Shown here piece by piece: positions 17,251 to 23,806 of a stretch of DNA of 64,000 nt. A program made the position numbers and the translations under genes. Below the pieces are notes generated by a model. That model saw nothing but the letters and a program-made list of their open reading frames with translations. It was not told where the DNA came from and made no database searches. This DNA comes from UBA11090 sp035560555 (GTDB lineage: Bacteria > Spirochaetota > Spirochaetia > Treponematales > Rectinemataceae), in NCBI GenBank assembly GCA_035560555.1, contig DATMZF010000005.1, forward strand, positions 1-64,000. The letters run 5' to 3'. Each line of letters starts with the position of its first letter. Position 1 is the first letter of the stretch.

Positions 17251-18239
17251 GCTGCCGTCCTTGTTCCGTCCGCGGCCAGGCGGGACTTCTTCTTGATCAG
17301 GGAAAGTACGCCGTTAGGCAGGAAGAGAACGATAAAGATCACGAGGATTCCATAGAGAACCATATCGAAGCCGCCGAACTTCCCAAGCTTCGCCCTCGAA
17401 TACTCGGAAATAACGGTTAGTATAATGGCGCCGACCACGGGTCCTATCACGGTGCCCAACCCGCCCATCACAACGACCAGGACTATCATCATCGAAACCT
17501 TCAGGGTCATCAGCATCGAAGGATCTATATAGAGGATGAACTGGGCGTAGAGGCTTCCACCGAGGCTCACTATCGCGGCGCTCAGCATGTACGCGAGCAT
17601 CTTGTATTTGGGAGTGTCGATACCCATCGCCTGCGCCGCGACCTCATTTCCCTTTATCGCTCGCAGGTAATAGCAAAATTTCGATTTATCGAGGTACTTT
17701 ACGAGGGCGAGAATGGCGAGGGCAAAAACCAGGTAGACGTAATAATACATCAGATTGTTCTTGAACTGCATCGAAAGGTACTTGTTGAGATTCTGGTTGT
17801 AGAAATAGACTCCGGTCGCTCCGCCGAACAGTTTGGTATTCAGGAAAATAATCCGCGCGCACTCGGATACCGCCATGGTCGCGATAGCGAAGATATGGTC
17901 CTTCAACCTCAGCAAAGGTTTCCCTATCAGGAAGGCTATCGTTATGGATATGAGGACGCCTATCCACATGGAAATCCACGGCGTCATCTGGAACCATTGC
18001 ATGGACAGCGCGCAGGTGTATGCCCCAAGACCGAAAAAGAGCGAGTGTCCGTTGGAAATCTGCCCGGCGTAGCCGCCTATGAAGTTCCAGCCCAGACCCA
18101 GAATAATCCAGATGACGATCATCGTCATGACATGCCGCGGGAAGTTGCCGCTCAATACCAGCGGAAGAATGATCGCGGCAAGAATCGCGAAACCTATCCA
18201 GAGCAGTTGATTTTTATCTCCAAAACGCATCTTTATCAT
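17247..18239 (-). CDS. livM: ABC transporter permease, LivM type
   Basis: A 330-aa inner-membrane permease with about eight to ten hydrophobic segments and the family motif GGYAGQISNGHSLFFGLGAY near residue 55. C-terminal landmarks include VVVMGGLGTVIGPVVGA. The ATG at 18239 has GGGAGGTG upstream; a longer frame to 18338 overlaps LivH and is rejected. It forms the translocation channel with the LivH-like permease. The C-terminal KKKSR tail is cytoplasmic. Confidence 0.93.
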   Translation of the reverse strand: MIKMRFGDKNQLLWIGFAILAAIILPLVLSGNFPRHVMTMIVIWIILGLGWNFIGGYAGQISNGHSLFFGLGAYTCALSMQWFQMTPWISMWIGVLISITIAFLIGKPLLRLKDHIFAIATMAVSECARIIFLNTKLFGGATGVYFYNQNLNKYLSMQFKNNLMYYYVYLVFALAILALVKYLDKSKFCYYLRAIKGNEVAAQAMGIDTPKYKMLAYMLSAAIVSLGGSLYAQFILYIDPSMLMTLKVSMMIVLVVVMGGLGTVIGPVVGAIILTVISEYSRAKLGKFGGFDMVLYGILVIFIVLFLPNGVLSLIKKKSRLAADGTRTAA

Positions 18240-18243
18240 CCCA

Positions 18244-19101
18244 TCACCTCCCAAAGATCCCTTTCGGTCTGAAGGAAACGATGACGATGAAGGCGAGGCA
18301 CACACCCAGGTATTTGAAGGCCGTACTGAGGTAGACACCGGTAAAGGTATCGACGACGCCCATTATCAATCCCCCGAGGAAAGCGCCTGTTATGCTGCCG
18401 AATCCGCCCATCGAAACCACGATAAAACCGAAAAGCTGAAAATTCGCTCCCACTCCGGGAAAGATATAGTAGTAATAAGTGAGAGCGCATCCCGCGACGC
18501 CCGCTATGGCGCTGGCGAGCGAGAACGCGAGAGCGTACGAACGTTCCGTGTTGATGCCCACGAGGCCGGCCGCTTCCTTGTCCATGGCCGTCGCCTGGAT
18601 AGCCTTTCCAGTCCGGGTTTTCCCGAGGAAAAAGAACATGCTGCCCGCCACGATCAGGGCGACGATGAGAGGAACCAGTTTCTGCTTGGAAATGATGAGC
18701 CATCCAAGGTCGATCGAGCCCTTGAATGCCACATTCTTAATCGTCTTGAACTCGCCGCCAAACAGCAAGAGCGATAAGTTGATCAGCACCATGCTCAACG
18801 CGAAGGTTATGAGTCGCTGCGAGAGTACAGGCCCCTTGAGGGCTTTGACGATTATCGTCTTGTAGATCGCGTAGCCCAACACGAACATCGCGAGAGCGGA
18901 AATCGGAAGCGCCAGAAGCGGATCCAACTTGAAGAATTTATTGATGTAAAAAGTCAGAAACATCCCAATCATTAAAAACTCGCCCTGGGAAAAGCTCAGG
19001 ATATTCATGACGCCCCAGACGAGAGCTATGCCCATCGCGACCAGGGCCAAGATCGACCCGTTGATTAAGCCTTCAAATAATGCCTGCAAGAACATATGCA
19101 T
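18244..19101 (-). CDS. livH: ABC transporter permease, LivH type
   Basis: A 285-aa hydrophobic permease with the LivH landmarks FEGLINGSILALVAMGIALV at the N-terminus, NILSFSQGEFLMIG, and VVSMGGFGSITGAFLGG. The stop lies 4 nt before the livM start. AGGAG precedes the ATG at 19101. A strong hairpin between this gene and livK (19197-19233) probably sets the ratio of binding protein to permease. Confidence 0.94.
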   Translation of the reverse strand: MHMFLQALFEGLINGSILALVAMGIALVWGVMNILSFSQGEFLMIGMFLTFYINKFFKLDPLLALPISALAMFVLGYAIYKTIIVKALKGPVLSQRLITFALSMVLINLSLLLFGGEFKTIKNVAFKGSIDLGWLIISKQKLVPLIVALIVAGSMFFFLGKTRTGKAIQATAMDKEAAGLVGINTERSYALAFSLASAIAGVAGCALTYYYYIFPGVGANFQLFGFIVVSMGGFGSITGAFLGGLIMGVVDTFTGVYLSTAFKYLGVCLAFIVIVSFRPKGIFGR

Positions 19102-19196
19102 TGCTCCTCAGAGGAGATGAAGTCCGAGCCAAAGATATACGCCGATCAACCTGCTGCGGCGATAGAGAAAATCTCGATCGCTGCGCCACTAAAGCG

Positions 19197-19233
19197 ACAT
19201 CTTTCGCGGTCATAAAGTGACCGCGAAAGATGT
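19197..19233 (-). terminator. Perfect 16-bp hairpin between livK and livH (attenuator or mRNA-stability stem)
   Basis: ACATCTTTCGCGGTCA (19197-19212) and its exact reverse complement (19218-19233) flank a 5-nt loop TAAAG, starting 4 nt past the livK stop codon. No long U run follows on the minus strand. It is therefore more likely a partial terminator or a 3' protective stem that raises livK mRNA over livHMGF. Confidence 0.75.
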
Positions 19234-19237
19234 TCTG

Positions 19238-20503
19238 CTACCTCTTGTTCCAGGCGGGCATCGCGAACACCGCTTCGGCCGCCTGAGCCTTGGCGGGGTA
19301 CACCGTCTTGTACTTGCCCCCGAGCATCTGCATGATCACGCCCGCGGACGATGTGTTCTGTCCCCTAGAATCCATCGTTACGCCGCTCCAGGGCATCATC
19401 CACTTGGACAGGTCGAGCTTGAGATTCATGAGAGCCTTCTTGAGCGCGTTTGCCTCGGTCGTGCCCGCTTGGTTGATGGCCACGGCGAGTATGAGAACAT
19501 TGCTCATGTCCTTCACATGACCTTCGTTGAGGTCGATTCCGTTCGAAAATTTGGAGGGATAGAGCTTTACGAGTTCCTTGCTGGCGGGAAGCGCGAGGTC
19601 CGAGGACCAGCCGCCCGTCGTGCAGATATACTCCGTGTCCTTGCCGAGCGCGTCGAGGAAGTCCTGCTGGACGAATCCGCCGCGCTGTCCGATGAGCATT
19701 CTCGGAACCCAGTTCTGTTCCTTGATCGTGTTCAGGAAGAGAATGCCATCCGACGTATAGGAAGCCATGATGAGGACATCGGGATTGGCTTTCTTGATCT
19801 TGAGCGCCTCGGAGGTGAGGTTGGTGGAGTTGGACGGATAGATGATGTTCGCGACGACTTCCATCCCGAATTCTTTCGCGTACTTCACTTCCTGCTTCAC
19901 GATGTTCGCGCCGAATTCAGTATCCTCGGACATGAAGGCTACGGTCTTGAGACCGGCTTTCTTCATCTTGTTCAAGCCGTCGACGAAGGCGAATGTATCC
20001 TTGATGTACGTCGCGTCATTGAGACCGAAGCGGAAGTACCAGCTAAGATCGGTGGTTCCATCGGTAAGGGAAACAGCGGAACCGGCGGTCAAGAGCGGGA
20101 TCTTGTACTGCTCGGTGACGACAGCGACCGCCTTGGTGATCGCGCTCGTGTACTGGCCTGTGATGGCGACTACATGCTCTTCCGCGATAAGGCGTTTGGC
20201 TTCAGCTACGGCGATTTCCGGATCGCTCTTATGATCGGCCACGACAAGCTGGATCCTGGCTCCACCGAGATTCGGCAAGCCCTTCCCCGGTCCGAGCTCG
20301 AGCGCGGACTGCGGATAATCTTCGTTGATGATGTCGGCTATCATCTGTCCTGCCTGGAGGCACTGCTTGCCATAGTTGGCGTTGTTGCCGGAAAGCGGCG
20401 TAAGGAAACCGATCTTGATTACGTTCTGTGCGCCCGCGCTCGAGAGCCCGGTGAACAGAAGAGCACAAAGCATCAAGAAAATAAAACCCTTTTTCCCTGA
20501 CAT
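19238..20503 (-). CDS. livK: Periplasmic substrate-binding protein, LivK/HAAT type
   Basis: A 421-aa type 1 periplasmic binding protein that delivers cargo to the LivHMGF complex. A clear signal peptide (MSGKKGFIFLMLCALLF, cleavage near ...SSAGAQ) is followed by IKIGFLTPLSGNNANYG, the usual HAAT first strand and ligand loop. The ATG at 20503 is supported by AAAGGAGGA 8 nt upstream. It is the first gene of the roughly 20-kb cluster, so cargo and pathway are probably matched. Members bind branched-chain amino acids, amides, urea or aromatic acids, so the ligand is open. Confidence 0.92.
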   Translation of the reverse strand: MSGKKGFIFLMLCALLFTGLSSAGAQNVIKIGFLTPLSGNNANYGKQCLQAGQMIADIINEDYPQSALELGPGKGLPNLGGARIQLVVADHKSDPEIAVAEAKRLIAEEHVVAITGQYTSAITKAVAVVTEQYKIPLLTAGSAVSLTDGTTDLSWYFRFGLNDATYIKDTFAFVDGLNKMKKAGLKTVAFMSEDTEFGANIVKQEVKYAKEFGMEVVANIIYPSNSTNLTSEALKIKKANPDVLIMASYTSDGILFLNTIKEQNWVPRMLIGQRGGFVQQDFLDALGKDTEYICTTGGWSSDLALPASKELVKLYPSKFSNGIDLNEGHVKDMSNVLILAVAINQAGTTEANALKKALMNLKLDLSKWMMPWSGVTMDSRGQNTSSAGVIMQMLGGKYKTVYPAKAQAAEAVFAMPAWNKR

Positions 20504-20702
20504 TCTACGTCCTCCTTTAAAACTAAAACCTGAAAATCTAAATCTCATTTCTTCGAACTAATTCAATGGCGAAAATTCGTAAGAGGCATCTTCCATTCAT
20601 CTTGCATGCAAGCTACGAGAAAGCCTTTCACACCTCCTTATCATAAAAGCAATTCCAGTATTTACTAAGTTGTGTGGATTCTCACGGACGGTACTTTTTA
20701 CA
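20504..20702 (-). promoter_or_regulatory. About 190-nt 5' leader of the liv/catabolic operon with an orphan Shine-Dalgarno
   Basis: From the predicted transcription start near 20696 to the livK ATG there is no convincing ORF. It contains a perfect AAGGAGGTG (20631-20639, minus strand) with no usable start codon at normal distance, a GAAAGGCTTTC hairpin right after it, and a 12-bp palindrome CTTGCATGCAAG (20601-20612). The leader could fold as a regulatory RNA. I do not recognise a known riboswitch. Confidence 0.4.
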
Positions 20703-20730
20703 ATTATAAATGAGAATCTCATCCTGTCAA
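20703..20730 (-). promoter_or_regulatory. Sigma70-type promoter of the livK operon with overlapping palindrome
   Basis: On the minus strand TTGACA (20725-20730) is separated by 16 bp from TATAAT (20703-20708), both perfect consensus hexamers. The spacer contains the palindrome ATGAGA-A-TCTCAT (20710-20722), placed where a repressor would block polymerase. This is the strongest promoter by sequence in the window and heads the long minus-strand cluster. The embedded GntR/FCD regulator is the obvious candidate to bind it, but that is inference. Confidence 0.75.
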
Positions 20731-20743
20731 GTGTAAAAACATT

Positions 20744-20989
20744 ATGCTGGATAAATTTAATTTCCCGACAGACAGCAACGATAACTGTCTAATAGCATCT
20801 CTCGCAATGAATGACTTTCTTGCAAGACTCCATCCATATCGTAACAACCCAAATGCCGAAATTGGAAGCATCACTATCGATTTGCTAGAACCAAGAATAG
20901 TCCTAGCAGAAGAAGGTCAGCCCGATTTAGGTTTAGCTCGATATCTTGGATTAGGCGATATTCAACCACTCTTAAGAAAACCTGCTTAA
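20744..20989 (+). pseudogene. 3' remnant of a ThiF/E1-like adenylyltransferase gene
   Basis: An 81-aa frame that looks like only the C-terminal tail of bacterial ThiF/E1-like proteins found in E2-ThiF-DUF6527 loci: AMNDFLARLHPYRNNPNA, then a strand-rich stretch and LARYLGLGDIQPLLRKPA. The adenylation domain (GxGxxG, catalytic Cys) is absent. Upstream in the same frame a TGA occurs at 20711-20713 inside the livK promoter, so the gene is truncated, not merely mis-started. It is AT-rich against its left-hand neighbour. A DUF6527-like frame follows 18 nt after its stop, as in intact loci. Family call is from remembered sequence pattern. Confidence 0.55.
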
Positions 20990-21006
20990 ATGGAAGGTTG
21001 GAGAAA

Positions 21007-21304
21007 GTGAACATTTTTCATCGTATTCTAAGAGCTTTTACTGAACGTAAGGCAACCCAATATAGGTCGGTGATTGTAAAAGAACTACCAACACACCTCC
21101 AATAGCAGATAATCTATGTTGTTGGGGAAGGCAAATATAGATGGTTCGCTGCTCTGCTCTGCCCATGTGGCTGCAATGAGATTATCTATTTAAATTTGCG
21201 GCCGGACTCTCATCCGTGTTGGTTGATCAAGGAACATAATGGTACTATTTCTATTGAACCCTCAATTAAGCGGCTAAAAGGTTGTGGTTCACACTTCTTA
21301 ATTA
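21007..21304 (+). pseudogene. DUF6527-like gene, broken by an amber codon and truncated by an IS
   Basis: Translating from the GTG at 21007 gives a 32-residue start ending ELPTHLQ, then TAG (21103-21105). The same frame continues QIIYVVGEGKYRWFAALL, CPCGCNEIIYLNLRPDSHP, GTISIEPSIKRLKGCGSHF. This matches the DUF6527 pattern: CPCGC zinc-ribbon-like cysteines, then PSI and a CxSHF end. The expected C-terminal strand after SHF is missing where the IS3-family terminal repeat begins (21303-21305). The protein is normally encoded beside E2/ThiF-like proteins in predicted bacterial ubiquitin-like conjugation loci. Both stop and truncation indicate loss of function. Confidence 0.6.
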
Positions 21305-21398
21305 TGATGAGCCCAGGATTTCAGACAGGAACTGCAGGGTGAATAAGGTGGGTTTTGCCCCTTCCTGAAAAGACGGAAGGAGACGTAAAGTAACCATC

Positions 21399-21776
21399 AT
21401 GAGAAAGCGATACGACAAGGCATTCAAGGCGAAGGTCGCCATAGAAGCCCTAAGGGGAGAGAAGACGTTGCAGGAGATCGGGGCAGCCTACGGCGTGCAT
21501 CCGAACATGATCGCGCTCTGGAAGAAACAGCTTCTGGAGAGCGCGGAACAGCTCTTTAAAAAGACAGGGAAGGACAAGGACGCGGAAGCGGCCGAAAGGA
21601 AGGAAGATCTGTTGTTTAAGCAGATCGGGCAACTCCAGGTCGAGAATGAGCTCCTAAAAAAAAGTACAGGCAACTGTACGGGACCGAGCCGAAGCTATAG
21701 AGCCCGACAACCCGAAGCTCTCGATCAGCGAGCAATGCCGGATCATGTCGATCAGCCGTTCCGCATATTACTATAG
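21399..21776 (+). CDS. IS3-family transposase OrfA
   Basis: 125-aa frame whose first 90 residues are a typical OrfA: HTH_Tnp_1 domain (MRKRYDKAFKAKVAIEALRG, TLQEIGAAYGVHPNMIALWK) followed by a leucine-zipper stretch (LFKQIGQLQVENELLKK). After the A8 tract at 21656-21663 the frame reads out of OrfB register, so the last 35 residues are probably not meaningful. A GGAGACG lies before the ATG. Confidence 0.85.
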   Translation: MRKRYDKAFKAKVAIEALRGEKTLQEIGAAYGVHPNMIALWKKQLLESAEQLFKKTGKDKDAEAAERKEDLLFKQIGQLQVENELLKKSTGNCTGPSRSYRARQPEALDQRAMPDHVDQPFRILL

Positions 21777-22536
21777 GCCCACAGAAAATGATGACGAACG
21801 GGAACTGGCAATTCTCGAAGCCATCCTGGATGAGCTCAGGGAGCGACCATTCTACGGCTACCGCAAGATCTGGCGAGCAATCAAGGATCTGGGTGTCACC
21901 CTCAAGCAGGTGCGTCTGATCATGAAGAAAGCCGGCCTGAGGGCCATATTCGCGGGCAGGAACACGTCAATCCCTGGAAAGGGCCACGCCCGTTACCCCT
22001 ACCTTCTCCGAGGGAAGGACATCTGGCTTCCGAACCAGGTATGAGCCACGGACATCACCTATATCAGGCTGAAGGGCGGCTACGTCTACCTTGTGGCGAT
22101 CCTGGACCTCTATTCGAGGAAAGTCCTGTCGTGGCGGGTGTCGAATACAATCGACGCCCAATTCTGTGTATCGGCCCTCGAGGAAGTCATCTCCATCTGG
22201 GGTGTTCCCGCGATCTTCAATACCGACCAGGGCAGCCAATTCACCTCGGAGGCTTTTGTGGGCACACTGGAGTCTCATCGAATACGTGTCAGCATGGATG
22301 GCAGAAACAGGGCCCTGGACAACATCTTTGTCGAGCGTTTCTGGCGGACCCTGAAGTACGAGGATATCTATCTCAAGGACTACGAGACAATATCAGACCT
22401 GAAGCTCAGGCTAAAACGGTACTTTGAGTTTTACAACGGCGAACGGTTTCATGCATCCCTAAATTATGCCACGCCGAACGAGATCTACGATTCAAGGTTT
22501 GTCGAAGAGCACTGTGCGCTTCGCGCAAGTGCATAG
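21658..22536 (+). pseudogene. IS3-family transposase OrfB, nonsense mutation and frame problem
   Basis: DDE integrase (rve) subunit. The frame opens after TAA at 21655 and reads ...AEAIEPDNPKLSISEQCRIM, SISRSAYYYRP, then HTH_21-like RPFYGYRKIW, and reaches PNQV followed by TGA (22042-22044). The tryptophan of the common NQVWATDITYI motif is expected there, and the frame continues ATDITYIRL. All three catalytic residues survive downstream: Asp in TDITYI, Asp in FNTDQGSQF, Glu in DNIFVERFWRTLKYED. OrfB is +1 to OrfA. Loss of one A from the slip tract would explain this. Confidence 0.82.
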
Positions 22537-22602
22537 GAAAGTGGACAGGGGTTTTCACCTTATACTTCTACCGAATCTGTATTGACCAGAGGGCTCATCA
22601 TA

Positions 22603-23806
22603 GTCTGAGCTATTGCCGAGCCGCATTTTTCCCTGACCGAATGGCCGTTTTTTTTGTCACGGAATGACCGAGGCAGAACAAAAGCATTTTCGAGTATCAT
22701 TGACCGTTAAAATGGAAGGGGTGGCAGCTCGTCAAAGCCGCCACCCCTTTTAGCATCGCTGCAAGAGAGCAAATGGTACTATCCATGTCAGCCAGTCTTG
22801 CGGAACGCATGAGCCAAGGCAACGGAGTGCCGCCCCATGGGTAAGGCTTCTTTACCCCTTGCCCGCTCCAAGTTGCTGTGCGTCCAAGAGCCGGCATGGG
22901 CGTCATGGGCGGGCCGGGGCACAAATCAGCCACACCATTGCTGGCGCGGCCTCGGTATTCTGGGAAGCGTTGCCGCCTAGTAATCCATGCCACCGGCACC
23001 GACCATGGCGGGCGCGGCGTTCTTCTCGGTCGGGTCGGGGACGAGCGCACTGGGTGGTGGGGACGAGGGTAGCCACGGAGCCAAAGGCTTGGCGAAGCGT
23101 CCGGCCGCGCGTTGGAGGGCTCAATCGGGTCACCTTGGCGGGGTCGATGCTCCTTGGCCTTGGCCATGTCGGTCCACTCTATCTTGGCGACGTGGCTCGC
23201 TTCGCTCGCTGTACCGATAGGAATGGATTGTATGCCCGCTATCGCGGGCGATGGAGTCGAAGCCGATGCCCCTCTTGTCCCCAACGCCAAGGTCGAGGTC
23301 GAGGAGGTCCAGGTCTGGCGCGCAACGGACAGGCAAAGCCTCGTCTTCTTCCGTCCCACCCGCGCTTCCTTGCTTCTCGATTGGAATGGTGCAGGGGAGA
23401 AGGTTACGGCCGTTCTCCCTGGCCGCGCAACGCGTCCACCGATACCCGCCACCATTCCTTCCCCGCGGCCCTTGGGCTTTTACGCTTTTTCCTGAACCCC
23501 GAGCCGTCCAGGGCATGGAAGAGCCAGGGCGGGTACCTGGGTTCCAGGTAAAAACAAGTACATATGAAGATCACCAGTGGCACTTGGGATTCAAAGGGGC
23601 AATGCCATTCGAAAAAGGAAACAATGAGTCGGTGATCGAAACAGTCAAGACGAATGGCAATGGGTCTTTCCCTGCCTGATCCACTTTGTCGATATCCTGC
23701 CTTTTTCGCCGATCAGGAACCAACGGAAGCTTTCTTGCCATTTCGCCTTGATATGCTAAGTCGCATGGTCAACATGGAGCTACTGACACATGCATTGCTG
23801 GATCAG
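22603..23806. other. 1.2 kb without a credible gene
   Basis: Between the IS3 end and the flavoprotein stop. Very GC-rich from about 22780 to 23520, open in several frames on both strands with no recognisable domain and low-complexity, Arg/Pro-rich translations, so I regard the ORFs as spurious. It contains a terminator-like hairpin at 22716-22749 and a small stem GCCCGC-TATC-GCGGGC at 23234-23249. The last 250 bp (23550-23806) are less GC-rich and may hold a decayed ORF fragment that I cannot identify. Confidence 0.5.
22716..22751. terminator. Terminator-like hairpin downstream of the IS3 element
   Basis: AAGGGGTGGC (22716-22725) pairs exactly with GCCACCCCTT (22740-22749) across a 14-nt loop, followed by TT. 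Rightward reading gives a short U run, so a rho-independent terminator for plus-strand transcription is plausible. Confidence 0.45.

Larger units (their letters stand above)
21303..22602 (+). mobile_element. IS3-family insertion sequence (inactive copy)
   Basis: About 1.3 kb bounded by 12-bp inverted repeats TATGATGAGCCC (21303-21314) and GGGCTCATCATA (22591-22602). The outermost TA of each may be target sequence, leaving TGATGAGCCC...GGGCTCATCA as the ends. Inside are an OrfA and an rve-domain OrfB. No longer target duplication is visible (left TTA, right TAG), so the flanks may have rearranged. OrfB has a nonsense codon and lies in the +1 frame relative to OrfA instead of the usual -1, so the copy should not transpose alone. 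Confidence 0.8.

Noticed and set aside
21302..22605. Clean 3-4 bp target duplication of the IS3 element
   Set aside because: Left flank TTA and right flank TAG do not match; only the TA that also extends the inverted repeat is shared.
22697..23551. Overlapping ORFs of 230-252 aa on both strands in the GC-rich island segment
   Set aside because: Low-complexity Arg/Pro/Gly translations, mutually overlapping, no start signals or domains; treated as non-coding.
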